The notes under the pieces are model-generated. The model searched no databases, was not told the origin of the DNA, and saw only the letters and a list, made by a program, of their open reading frames with translations. From Solea solea (taxonomy: Eukaryota; Chordata; Actinopteri; Pleuronectiformes; Soleidae): a stretch of DNA of 64,000 nucleotides. This document shows, one piece after another, positions 24,204 through 35,364 of the stretch. The stretch lies in NCBI RefSeq assembly GCF_958295425.1, contig NC_081142.1, forward strand, positions 638,501 to 702,500, read 5' to 3'. Each line of letters starts with the position of its first letter. Within the stretch, counting starts at the first letter, position 1. The position numbers and the translations under genes were made by a program.

Positions 24204-24256
24204 AAAGCAGATTCAATCTGTGGGTCAAAACTCACCCCACAGATTGAATCTGCTTT
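24204..24256. repeat. perfect 21-bp inverted repeat (hairpin)
   Basis: The arm 24204-24224 (AAAGCAGATTCAATCTGTGG then G) is perfectly complementary to 24236-24256, with an 11-base loop. The pairing extends about 4 bp further outward with a single bulged A. It lies within the degenerate tandem array, in its first clear unit, and has no counterpart in the other units. Confidence 0.95.
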
Positions 24257-24832
24257 GAGAAAACCCAATTAATGTACATGTCAAAACATGTAGTTGAATT
24301 GGGAATGGTGTGCTGGGGCTTTTCTACGTGTTTCTAGTAACAGCGGCAACGACATTTGTGAAAAACGAGTGTGCAAATCAAAGGAAGATCATTTCCTTAG
24401 CTTTGGCAATTCATAGATTAAATATGCAACAATCCGCAATCCTTGTTCTTTCAGGATTTTGCTGGGAAACTCGCGCCACAGCTTTAAATAAACCCTAATA
24501 AATTATACATCAAAATATGCACTTTGACCAAGAACAGTGGGCTGTGATGTTTCTAAGCATTTTTGAGTAACCTGGCAAAGACAATTATGAAAAACTATGA
24601 ATATTTTCTAATAGGAAATGAATTGATCACAGATCAGTGGCAGAATTCCTTTGCCCTCGTGACCCGTGTACAGAACAAAGGCTGAGCAACACGTTCAAAT
24701 GTCTCTGAGAAGTGTGTGCCTACAAGAAGATTCAACTAACGTGATATTCATCAAGTGTCTTCTTCAACTTCCACCAGAATTTAGCTGCAATGCACAGCTT
24801 GACCAGGAATGGTGTGTTAGTGCTTTATAAAA

Positions 24833-25461
24833 GGCACTTCTCCATTATACAGTTCTAGCATTACTCGGCTCTACTCAACTGGACTCTACTCGGTTTGGAA
24901 TCAGGCACGTCATTTTCCATTACTTCATAGTACTTCCTCAACGTGGGCAGGGGAAAGTGACGTGACATTGGTTTGTAAGCGACACAAAAACACAGTTAAA
25001 CTAAAAGTAATGTTTTTGGTGAACTGAATCATGTGTTTACCGATTTGTTCAGTACTTCCTGCATGACTGGAGCACAGACACCGTCTGACACCGTCTGACA
25101 CCGTGTGACACAGTCTGACACCGTCTGACACAGTCACTGAACTGAAATACAAACTGAACGGGTTGTGATTATACGACTCATGATCGCCAGCTTTCATCAG
25201 TGCTGTCGCTAAATACAGCAGACTCCTCTGGTAAATATTGAGATTTTAGAAATGTCTTTGCTAAATGCTGGAGATTAACGCAAGTTTTCAGGATTTTTAA
25301 GTCTTTTTAAATGATCTACAGTGACAACAAAGTCTGTGGACGTCACAGTACCGGCTCAACTCTCAAGCTTGGAGTCTCACCAGAGAAGGTACCAGGTACT
25401 ATCCCAAATAATCCGTGTGGAGCCGAGCCGAGCAGTGCTAGAACTGAACCATGGAAAAGTG
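24833..25461. mobile_element. MITE family D, long copy
   Basis: The left end is GGCACTTCTCCATTATACAG then TTCTAGC and ACTCGGCTC. The complement of the right end is CACTTTTCCATGGTTCAGTT then CTAGC and GCTCGGCTCGGCTC. The interior holds GGTACCAGGTACTATCCC and GGAATCAGGCACGTC blocks typical of this kind of fish MITE. No transposase frame. It splits one unit of the tandem array. Confidence 0.75.
25077..25135. repeat. 10-bp minisatellite within the MITE
   Basis: About 5.5 copies of CCGTCTGACA, with variants CCGTGTGACA and CAGTCTGACA. Confidence 0.9.
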
Positions 25462-26040
25462 TTTGGAGTAACAGTGGCAAAGACAATCACGTACAAGTAT
25501 TGGTGTTGTTTATCAGCTACAGTACGTCCCCTCAAGAAATGATCCACTGTGGGGCCATGAGAGGTTGATTTTATAAAGACATAGACATTAAATCTTTAAT
25601 CAGTGTTCGTCCATGTGGATAAAAGAAAAGCCAATGGTGCTCAACGCCATAGTCTGCTGTTGTGTTGCTCTGCTCAAGCCAGTTTTCATCTGTGGGAAAT
25701 ATGAAGCAGCGCCTGAGATGAGCAGTGCAGCAGCTTAATCATTAGGGCTGATGGATGAGGTTCCAGAGCTGCGCGAGCAGGGAAGAAGAGAGGGATGATG
25801 ATGAGGAGGAGGACGAGGAGTATTCAACAAGAGGGATGGTGGGAGATGGAGGTAAGTGGGAAAGAAAGAAAGAATGGTTGAGGGAGATTTACAGGAGACA
25901 TGGAGGAAGGAGAGCGACGGAGGGAAGGGATGGATGTCGGGGAGACATGCAGGTGGCCACAGAGGAGGATCCACCTAACAAATTACCTTCTCCTCCATTA
26001 CAGAGGCTGTCCACCTGGATGCTTCTGTCGGCGCATGTCT

Positions 26041-26041
<1 letters not shown>

Positions 26042-26080
<39 letters not shown>
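26042..26080. repeat. (CA)n microsatellite
   Basis: About 19 CA units. Confidence 0.95.
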
Positions 26081-26083
<3 letters not shown>

Positions 26084-26527
26084 CACCTGTAGACAACACC
26101 TCACACATGCATCTCACAGACACATACATACAGCCTCTGCTTGCTTCACTGCTTCTTCAAAGACACACACACACTCCTGTTAACAGGTGATAAAGGAGCT
26201 TGTCATCGGCGTGATGCACACTCCTGTCGCAGTAACGTCACAGCGAATCCACAGACACTCATGTCAGGTGAGACACGAGTGACTGTGGCTGTCAGCTGCC
26301 TGTTTTATAGCAGGACGCTGGAAACCAGGCTCCTCAGACAGAACATGCATGTGACTGCTTGACTGACTCACTCGTGATGATTGGCTGCATCACTGGCACA
26401 GACGTTATCAGTCTTCCTCCCAACAGTCCGTCCTTACACACCACACATCAGGGACAGAAGTCCTTTATTCATCGTCTTTATATAGTGACTGATCATTTTA
26501 AATAGGAGCTATCTTTGTGTAGAGTCA

Positions 26528-26740
26528 ATGGTAGATGGTCTGGATTTATATGGCACTTTTATGGATGACCACTCAAAGTTGCTTCACACTACAGTTTTGC
26601 CATTCACCCATTCACACTATTCACTCACACATTCATACAGTGCAGCTATGTGGGGTTAAGTGTCTTGCCCAAGGACACATTAGCATGTAGACTAGCGCAG
26701 CCAGGAATCCAACCCACAACCTTCAATTCATGCATCTCAG
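26528..26740 (-). mobile_element. SINE family Q, copy 2
   Basis: The plus strand reads ATGGTAGATGGTCTGGATTT, CACACTACAGTTTTGCCATT, GTGTCTTGCCCAAGGACACA and GGAATCCAACCCACAACCTT, which is the whole element in reverse order. The last phrase is the degenerate B-box region. It is followed by a CAGCAGCAGCAGC run. Confidence 0.8.
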
Positions 26741-26829
26741 CAGCAGCAGCAGCTAAAAAACAAGTCACCACACCACATGTGGTACAGAGTGGACTTTAGT
26801 TTTTATCAGGGTCTGATTTTCTATAACAA

Positions 26830-26946
26830 CGGTTGTTTGTCTGTGTGTTGACCCTGTGATGGACTGACCACTTGATCAGGGACTTCCCCGCCTTTCGCTC
26901 CAGTGGTTTCTGTGACCCTCATAAAAAATAAATAAAGCAGTAGATT
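26830..26946 (+). mobile_element. tRNA-derived SINE, long-body family (copy 6, 3' part)
   Basis: CTGTGATGGACTGACCACTT, CCCGCCTTTCGCTCCAGTGG and GTGACCCTCAT, followed by AAATAAAGCAGTAGAT, match the 3' half of the family. It lies directly after SINE family Q copy 2. Confidence 0.7.
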
Positions 26947-26959
26947 AAGTATTAATTTA

Positions 26960-27660
26960 TCTTTATGCAGAGCTGACCATCTTTATATGCAGTCGTTGAT
27001 CGTCTTTATACACAGTCCATGACTGTGTTTTTGTATAAACAGTGACTGTATGTCTTTATATGCCATTGATGATCATTTTTATATGCAGTCAGTAATTGTC
27101 TTTATATACTGTAGTAAATCTTATTATATACAGCAAAATGTTGTCTTTATATACAGTCAATTATTGTCCTTCTAGACAGTCACTGATCATGTTCATATCC
27201 AGTCATTGATATTTTTTTATATACAGTCAATTATTCTATTTCAATTAAAAATCTTTCTACAGATACAGCCAGTAATGGTGTTTATAGACAGTACTTGGTC
27301 ATCCTTACATACAGTTACTGTCTATATATATCTCATAGTTTACATACAGTTACTGTCTATATATATCTCATAGTTTACATACAGTCACTGTCTATATATA
27401 TCTCATAGTTTACATACAGTCACTGTCTATATATATCTCATAGTTTACATACAGTTACTGTCTATATATATCTCATAGTTTACATACAGTCACTGTCTAT
27501 ATATATCTCATAGTTTACATACAGTTACTGTCTATATATATCTCATAGTTTACATACAGTCACAAACGTTCTATATACATACAATCACAGGTGGCCTTTG
27601 TGTTCAGTCAGTTATGGTTCTTATACGCAGTCACTCATAGTCTTTTATACTCATTGATTT
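26960..27660. repeat. degenerate minisatellite region (TTTATATACAGTC)
   Basis: Irregular repeats of a phrase near TCTTTATATACAGTCATTGA fill this interval with spacings of about 25-45 bp. A homogeneous 35-bp array (27308-27563) sits inside it. The same phrase recurs at 36190-36360 and weakly at 26470-26500. Confidence 0.75.
27308..27563. repeat. 35-bp minisatellite, about 7.3 copies
   Basis: The unit starts CATACAGTTACTGTCTATAT and continues ATATCTCATAGTTTA. Units begin at 27308, 27343, 27378, 27413, 27448, 27483, 27518 and a partial one at 27553. They are nearly identical apart from a T/C switch in CAGTTACTG versus CAGTCACTG, so the array expanded recently compared with its surroundings. Confidence 0.97.
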
Positions 27661-27689
27661 TTTTCTTTTATCTGATCTTTAAGATCTGA

Positions 27690-27795
27690 TCAGAAGCATC
27701 TCAGCCAAGTCCAATCCAATCCAGCTTTATTTGTAAAGCACTTTAAATCAACCGCAGTAGCCCAAAGTGCTGTACAAAAAATCTCACAAAAAGTG
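27690..27795 (-). mobile_element. LINE 3'-tail-like repeat
   Basis: CAGCTTTATTTGTAAAGCAC and CCCAAAGTGCTGTACAAAAA match the reverse of the common fish LINE tail that ends in ...GTACAGCACTTTGG...AAATAAAGC. Only the tail is visible. Confidence 0.5.
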
Positions 27796-27999
27796 AAAAG
27801 AAATTCCATAGATGGTTGTTTAAGACTAGATTGCAGGTACTGTAGTTGCTGTTGTAGGTCATAGCTGTGAGCTGAAGCACTTTGTCTAATGTATAAATGT
27901 TTTCCTTATCAAAGTAAATCATTGGTCCAGACTTAAACTGCTCTTTCATTTAAAACACTCAAGAGTCCAGACTTGTGATCAGTCCCTGCCTCTTAAGTT

Positions 28000-29190
28000 T
28001 CTGAATTTTAAGGTCAAACCGAAGCCTGGACTGAAATGACTTTGAGGCCCAGACTTTTCTCATTATATCTTAACCAAACTGTCCTCAAACCAGGCTGAAA
28101 ATAACTTGGAGCCTTCAGGGATTGGGCACGTTTAATTACTCACCGTCCACCTTCCCATTCTCCACACATTTGCCTCAAGTGCTTTTCGGCTTCAAATGCA
28201 AGCCCCATGATATATATGGCTGTGATTAGGGCTCACATTTGCAAGTGTGCATACGCAGGACTGTGCGTGTGCATGAATATAGAATACTCTTTTCAGATGC
28301 TTGTATCATGTATCTTTTATGCATGTAGGGATAACTGTCTGAAATACTGGACTTTCACACAAGCACTGCAGTATTTGGCACTTGTGTTTTGATTTCTTTT
28401 TTTCTTGGAGTCACAATAGATGATAAAATAAGCTGGAGGTGAAGCACAAATCTGGACCACAGATCACCCCACGTTCTATACTGTTTGCTAGTTTCACCAT
28501 ATTTAAATCACTGTGCATAGGTGTGGGCTCAATATTCATCAATATTTGTTTTGCAAAAAAGAGCCATGAGTGAAATTCACACAAATTCACCATTCTTAAA
28601 ATCAAATGACCTACTCCCTGGCAATATTCAGAAAAAAGTTTTTTCAATAGAGATGGGGGGAGGAGTTACGTGTAAAACATCTCTGTGTCCATACAACAAT
28701 AAAAACCTTCTGTATTTCTATATTTGCAGTAAAGCTGTGGACCACATTGAGTACGAAGCGAATAACAAAATATGTTTCACCAGGTAAACGGAGGAAGAAG
28801 AAGGCTTTAATGGGTCTCACAGACCTTATTTAACTTTATTATGTTTGAAAAAAAGCCTTCATTCATAAGGTGTAAGTCACATCATTGCGAGTGAGGTGAA
28901 ATAAAGAGGTGGGAGACTTTGTGGCGGTAAGATGGATTGTGACGTCTGTGCTATGCAGGTGTCTAGTTTTTCTTCAGTGAGTGTTTCTCCCATAACTGTG
29001 GGCGAGTCCCTGCTTGATAACAGTGGCAATGCATTTTAATGATCCTGAATCCCTCGATAGTGAATGACACATAAGCGCAGACTGGACATAAAAATGAATG
29101 TAGCCTCTGGATCTGGAAAGTGAAGCCAATGTGGAAGTGCCTGCAATCTGTATTCTCTTGAAAGGCCATCAGGGGTGACAAAGAGTCTAT
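28000..29190. other. intronic sequence without recognised gene
   Basis: Nothing recognised beyond AT-rich unique sequence. Confidence 0.5.
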
Positions 29191-29195
29191 TTCTC

Positions 29196-29410
29196 TGGGG
29201 GTGGTGTATGTTCTCCCCATGTGCACACGGGTTGTCTCCGGGTACTCCAGTAGCTGTTAATGTGGTTGGTCTCTGTATTCTGGCCCTGCTATGGACAGGT
29301 AACCTGTCTGTACCTCAGTCTGTACCTCAGTCTGTACCTCACCTTTCACCCTCAGCTGGGATTGGCTCCAGCTCCTCCATGACCCTCATGTGGAGGATAA
29401 AGTGATGGAG
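29196..29410 (+). mobile_element. tRNA-derived SINE, long-body family (copy 7)
   Basis: GTATGTTCTCCCCATGTGCA, GTTGTCTCCGGGTACTCCAG, GCTGGGATTGGCTCCAGCTC and GTGGAGGATAAAGTGATGGA are in the family order. The middle carries CAGTCTGTACCT repeated three times (29305-29340), and the expected cytosine-rich middle part is missing. Confidence 0.8.
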
Positions 29411-30840
29411 AATAAGTAATTAAACATTGTTAAAAATTAAAAAGTGTAGATATAAAGTCAACTGAGATCCAGACTAATTTGCTATATATACTTATCTTTT
29501 TTTTAAGGCAATATGATTATTTAAGTAAATTGAACTGATCTCATTTCATTTCCGTGTGTGAAGAGGTCTGATTAGTGGTTTGTGACATATCATTCAATTG
29601 GCTGGTGGGCCAAAGTTTGGGAATGGCTGTTGTGTACTATATTTGTCAAAGCCGTAGAGATAATAGTTTCTTTTTTGCTTGAAATACATCTAAAGATGGC
29701 GACCATCTATAGATGTTTGTTCAGTATTGACCCTGAAGACAAATCTGTGCGGCCACAGTGTCTCATGAGGGAAAATGGTATCTGAACAAAAAAAAGAGAA
29801 GCTCCTGAGGCTGTACAAGCTCCAGCACAGAGATAAATCCAATCCATCAACACACAAGCCAAAGCTTTGATCTTAGTGGATGGAAAAGCCTCTGTTTCCC
29901 CTCCTCCTTTTTGCTTTGCTATAATCTCTGTTTTATGTCTCTGCTGTAATGTTATTGACAAAGCAGACAGCAAAGCTGAGAAAAATGGCATTAAATAAAT
30001 CAGAAAAAAAACAACAACTCATTTGTCTTTTTGATAGAGGTTGGTAATCAGATTACTTTTCAAGGTGACATAGTCTAGGTCATGTCTGCAAAAGTAAAAA
30101 GGAATAATGGTATTACCAGATTAAAATAACTAGACTGTGTTATCAATACAAAAATCAAGGAGCCTCTGTCGATTGAGCCTTTTGTTCTGTAGATTAACCA
30201 TGAAAATAAAAAAATCAAATAAAGAACGCTCAAAAAGATGAATTAAATCAATCTGAGTTTGAATAGAGAGTCGTGGATACATGATACATAAGGGGTGGAA
30301 CACACAGCGTGTTAATTGTTTGCTTTTCTTTTTAAACTGTGAATGATCATTTTCTTTTCGGATAACATATTAAAACATGTTGAATTATTACTTTCCACTA
30401 TCTAACGTGAGGACGTCAGCACACTCAGGTCGAGGTGTAAGCATCAGCATCAGCATCAGTCAAAACGACGTCGAGAAAACAATGGCAGAGAAATTAATTC
30501 TGAATTTTTTTATTCCTAAAACTCCAAAAGCAACCAAAACACAGAGTGAGGATGCAGTTAGTGCCCAGTTACAGTACAAGTTTGTCAACTAATGTTACAA
30601 GTGTGTCCACTTCTGCTGGACAAGTTCAGAAGCCTAAGAATTAGCCCTCGTTAGCCCTGTTTTGTTAGCGGCTGACACTACATTCAATATGTTGAAAATG
30701 TCATAGCTCTCTATGTATGAAGTAGTATGTATCATATGTGTTGTGTGTTGGTGCTTGCGTGCACACACACAGTCTTGTATGCTGTCCACAGACATGTCCT
30801 GACCTGTTGAAGATGAATAGAATTTGGACCAAGATATGAA

Positions 30841-30955
30841 AGATTTTTTTCTTTACTCATGGAGACAAAGTTTATCAATAGAGATATTGATCCAAAATCA
30901 ACCCAACTATTTTGGGTTTTTTTTATAATTGCAAAGTAAAAACACATTTTCTTTG
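30841..30955 (+). repeat. dispersed repeat family R, copy 1
   Basis: Shares TCTTTACTCATGGAGACAAA, GATCCAAAATCA, CCCAACTATTTTGG and TTTTTTATAATTG with 33790-33893, in the same order and orientation. Not a family I can name. Confidence 0.7.
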
Positions 30956-31149
30956 GACCCTTGAAAAAACAACCTTCAGATTTAAGCGGACTTGGTGATT
31001 GCAATTATAAAGAAGTCTTTCTACATTGTAAAAATGTTTTTCTGTGTTAACTGCTGGTGATATTCAACTCTCTAATGAGCTGTAAAGGGTTGTTTAATGT
31101 TGACTTTTACATGTACCTACCTGTGTATCTTATCACTTAAAACCTTAAA

Positions 31150-31215
31150 AAACAACTCTTAATTATATGCAGATGACATAAATCTATACATTCAACCTTA
31201 CAGTAGAAATATGTG
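31150..31215 (+). mobile_element. LINE reverse transcriptase fragment with YADD motif
   Basis: TATGCAGATGACATAAATCT then ATACATTCAA translates as YADDINLYIQ, preceded by L. This matches the catalytic palm motif of L2/Rex-like fish LINEs, usually YADDTQLYI. Stops lie on both sides, so it is a short dead fragment. Confidence 0.6.
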
Positions 31216-32880
31216 AAGCCATATCTTGACACCCTAAGACTTGCTCTTGTGATGATTTTTAACTCAATTTTAATATATACCCCTTAGTTGCTCCCTGATG
31301 GAAAGATTTGATGATTTCCTTTATCAATCACATTTGATTTCATAAAAGAAAGAGGTTAAGTCAAAGATTCACTGAACTCATTAAACAGAACAAAGACACA
31401 AAGACCTGAAGATGAAATGTGCTAAATACTCCTCCCACTAACCAGATCTGATTTTCTCAGCTTCTCTCATTAGTGTGAGATCTGTGGTGCTTTGTCATTT
31501 CCTGCCCTGTCTTTATTCTGTTCATCATCTTTTGCTTTTCTCTCAGTATCTGGTCATTAGCACTCCTGTGGCTACCCCTCCCTTTCCCCTTCACTCTGGT
31601 TATATTATACATTATCTTTCCCTCCCTTCCTCTCCTCTCCTGCACTTTCTCTCAGGGACGGCTCTGGAGTATTTAGTCTCTGTCACCTCCATCTGTATTA
31701 GCCGGCTTATCTGCTACTTTGTCATTCTCGCCCTGTCCCTGTGTCCAATCCTTGGTCTGTTTGCTCTATTACCATCCAGCGCTACTTTGTCCTTTGTCTG
31801 TTGTCTTATTTTTTTTAATCTCCTGAAGCTTCCCTCAAAGACAAGGGCATCAATTTTGAAAGATGCTTGTAAATTACTTGTAAAGAAGTTTAAATTCTGT
31901 CCTCAGGAATCAGCGAGCGGATCGGCCACTGCCACTCAACGTGCATCATCAATAACAATTTTTACCTCAACTTTAAGCAACATATTTTGAAACACGTTTA
32001 AGGACACTTCAATCTCACTTGCTTGAAGTTTGAATACTGCTGCCCAAGCAAATGATGAAATGGTGGCAGTTCCAAAATACCTTGACTTGCTGTATTTGTT
32101 CATCTAACTCTTTAAATCAAGATAAAAAAGGTCAACTTTTAGTCTTTTGTGCTTTCCTTATGTTTTAGCAAACAAATGTCAATTGACAGCACAGTCTATT
32201 TGCCTTGAGAGTACATACTGTCACTTTTCAAGTTCAAACGATTCAAATGCATGCTGCACTCACTGCGCCCTCTGCTGGACCACGTGGTAATTACTTCAGA
32301 TGGTGGAGTGTGCTTCTAAGCTGTATATTTTGAAATGACAAGTTTTAACTTTTCCAGCAATGGGTATCTGGATTTTGGATGTGAAAGCCCTATAGGCCCT
32401 ATATAAGCCCTATATAACATACATTACTCCATTATCTCCAAAGGTAACTTCCTCACAATCCTGCATTCATAAAGGCATCTTTAAGTTAGTGAACAAATAT
32501 TAATACATCTATTCCACTATTGTCTGTTTTCTTTTTTAACAAATGAGAGGATATGATGTCATTTTCTGACAAGGATATTTTCAAATGTGACTGTTACTGG
32601 TTCTTCAACATTTTCTCATGCAGGTAATTTAATTCCTAATTTATATACATTAATCATACAGTGCATTTATATGAAACTCTGTAGAGAAGCATGCCCAGCA
32701 GTAGCAGTGCAGCAGCGATATGTGCCAGCTCTTTGGTTTGATCAACGCCAGCCTCTCCTCAATGTCATGCTTAAAAAATGAGCTACACAGAAAACCCTGA
32801 GAGACACGGAGAGAGGCCGAGGGAGCTACGGAGACGAGGGGAGAGCGAGAAGGAGAAGAAAAGAAAGCGAGCGAGCGGTG

Positions 32881-32881
<1 letters not shown>

Positions 32882-32918
<37 letters not shown>
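32882..32918. repeat. (CTG)12 microsatellite
   Basis: About 12 uninterrupted CTG units. It reads as CAG in the naaladl2 transcript. It lies about 4.6 kb downstream of the exon B donor, inside the intron. Confidence 0.95.
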
Positions 32919-32920
<2 letters not shown>

Positions 32921-33055
32921 CCTGCCATCCCGAACCCCCCCCAACCGAGCTGCGTCCAAAACTGCACTTGACAAATGAGAACAGGGACTGGATTATAGGT
33001 ACAGTCCCTGAGCTACAACACTAACAATGCACATACGCCATTCCATAGAGAGGTC

Positions 33056-33079
33056 GGTGTGTGTGTGTGTGTGTGTGTG
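33056..33079. repeat. (GT)n microsatellite
   Basis: About 11-12 GT units. Confidence 0.9.
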
Positions 33080-33589
33080 AGACACATTATTTGAAAACAC
33101 TGGGCTGTGCAGGGGGAGGAAACAGTAGAGACAAATTTAAAGTTGAATATATTCACACGTCTGATTTAAATGTAACACAAGAGCAGGAGGGGCAGATGTT
33201 AGTGGCCTTTAGCCCCATCACTACAAAAAAAGGAAGGTTAGTAAAAAAGTTACCGTGAAACTTAATAGTAACCAATCATGATGTTAACCATGAGAATCTG
33301 AAGCACACAGAACTGAAGTTTGGGCCTGTGCCATGTTGAGGTTTTGAACCTATGAACGGCATCGCCTGGTTCCAACCGGGTGATGCCAACGGTCCATTAA
33401 TATACTGTAATTTATTATTTATTTTCCCTTTAAATGGGAACATTTCTCCAGTGAAGTGATTGACTTCATTGAGGAAACCAGAAGACTTCTATAGGCTCTA
33501 TGCTATCTTTTGCAATTTAGCATTCTCTTAATAATTGTATTATTTCTTACACAATTTTAAAATACTTGTAATTGTTCGTTTTATTGTTG

Positions 33590-33730
33590 TATTTTGCATT
33601 TTATTGTTTTTTTATTCATATTAGACTACATGTTGAGCATTTTATATTCTAATTTTGCACAAAAGTTGCTGTATAAATGTAGCTAGATTAGATTAGATTA
33701 GGTTAGGTTAAATGAGATTAGATTAGATCT
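33590..33730 (+). repeat. possible LINE 3' tail with (GATTA)n
   Basis: AAAAGTTGCTGTATAAATGT followed by a (TTAGA)n-like run (33683-33730) resembles the 3' end and terminal simple repeat of a fish LINE. Weak evidence. Confidence 0.35.
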
Positions 33731-33789
33731 AATTTGATTTAATGAGTGGGTATGGGCACAAAAGCAATAAATGAACAGAATAAGCTGCA

Positions 33790-33893
33790 AGTTTTTCTTT
33801 CCTCATGGAGATAAAGTTTTTGATCCAAAATCACCCCAACTTTTTTGGAAAAATAAATTTTTTTATAATTGTTAAATAAAAACAAGTTTTCTG
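33790..33893 (+). repeat. dispersed repeat family R, copy 2
   Basis: See copy 1 at 30841. The blocks are CTTTCCTCATGGAGATAAAG, GATCCAAAATCACCCCAACT, TTTTTTATAATTG and AAACAAGTTTTCT. Confidence 0.7.
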
Positions 33894-34734
33894 GTTTCAG
33901 CTTGTAATAGTTTTTTTTCCCTTCTTTTATTTCTTTTTTTTACTGTGAGCAAAACAAAACATATAAAACTATTTTGAAGGCAACAAAGACCAACATTTTT
34001 ACACTGAGTCATCAAGCGATCAAGAGAAAAGCCATCAAATGCAACAATTATGATTGTTAACAAGTAACAATTGTTACTTGCAGGCCTTGAGACAGTTTTT
34101 TTATTTTCAGAAACTTAAAAATCAACAGTTTTGTGAGTGAAACTCTTTTCTGCACGAGTAATGACGAGTTATCTGACAGGTCAAAGAATATAACTCTCAG
34201 TGCATCTATAAATAATGCTGTTGTCAAAATAATTAATGTGAGATTTTCATTTGTGTTCAATCAGTTGGTGAACGACGTTTGATAAATGAATTAAGACTTG
34301 TTTTATTTACTCCTAACAATCAAATTCTCTCTTTCTCTGGACATTTTATAGCTTAAATAATTTGAGTTAAATGAGAGTGAACTTCATGATGCTGGGATTA
34401 CGATATGTCTCCCACATAGGAATACGCTGCCAGAAGTGACATTTTATATCACATGCTTTTACATCATTACCTTTATGTCATAAATCCATAATTCACTTCA
34501 TCTTTTTGTCTATTTATACTTTTACTTTTGTTATCTGACATAAAGTTTTACGAGGTGAATATCTATAAAAATGACACACTATGTAAACTGTATATTACAC
34601 GAAAAACAACTGGAGTCCTTCTTATACAACGTGGTTTCTGGAAATGAGCCACAGTTAAATTTATCCATGTGTCGTCACCAGATAAACTATTTTCTGATAT
34701 GCAGCATGAATGACGCATCATGACTGATTTCCTG

Positions 34735-34965
34735 TAGACTAACTCTAACCTTAACCATAACCCTATCCTGAACCTTAACCTAATCCAAACCCTACGATAT
34801 ATACTCACCTTATAAAGCAATGATTTATGTTTTTACGTGATTTACGGACTTGCTTATTGTCCCCATAAGGAAGACAGGTCCCCATAATGTGACTGCGTAA
34901 ACACACACACAAGAGTAGCTGCACAAACCTGTGAGTGTGTGAGTGTGTGAGTGTGTGAGTGTCAT
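34735..34965. repeat. telomere-like degenerate repeat plus (GTGTGTGA)n
   Basis: AACTCTAACCTTAACCATAA and related CCTAA-type words (34738-34795) are followed by CAGGTCCCCATAATGTGACT, a phrase common in fish repeats. A run of GTGTGTGA units follows at 34931-34962. Confidence 0.6.
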
Positions 34966-35364
34966 TTTGCCCACCCACCCACTCATCTTCTCCTTTTTTT
35001 ACAACCTGCACAAATAACATCTGGCTCTTTGCCCCATCTCCAAGGATGTGATGATGAAAGCTAAACAACAACAACCCTATTTCTCCTCTGTCGGTCGCGT
35101 CTTGCATCCACACAAGCATCTACTGTATATGTGGAGTGATAAAAGTGACGTATCTGTCTTATACAGTTATATATATTTAATGTTCTCAGTGTTATTATAC
35201 AGGCAACAGACAAACTACCCACACTGGTGTTGTAACTTCACACTCCTGCTCCTGTTTTGTCAACATTGTCTCCTGAAAGTTACGTTCCCACACAAGTAAA
35301 CAACATTCAGACAGGTATTACAGAAGACACTTAATCTGCATTATGATTTAAAGCAGAACAGTGC

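Larger units (their letters stand above)
23880..25510 (+). repeat. degenerate long-unit tandem array
   Basis: A block reading roughly AATGGTGTGCTGGGGCTTTT, then TTTCTAGTAACAGCGGCAAC and GACAATTATGAAAAAC, recurs at about 24145, 24303, 24535 and 24810, the last continuing at 25462. Each copy is preceded by a TGCACTTTGACCAAGAA-like phrase. Unit spacing is about 160-280 bp. The last unit is split by the MITE at 24833-25461. Copies are heavily diverged, so the array is old. Confidence 0.65.

Noticed and set aside
24204..24256. microRNA gene
   Set aside because: The stem is only about 25 bp and perfectly paired, unlike typical animal precursors. No conservation can be shown here, so it is kept only as a hairpin.
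31475..31990. Longest open frame in the window (171 residues, plus strand)
   Set aside because: Pyrimidine-rich DNA gives a hydrophobic Leu/Ser/Phe string with no recognisable domain and no splice or promoter context. It is most likely chance.
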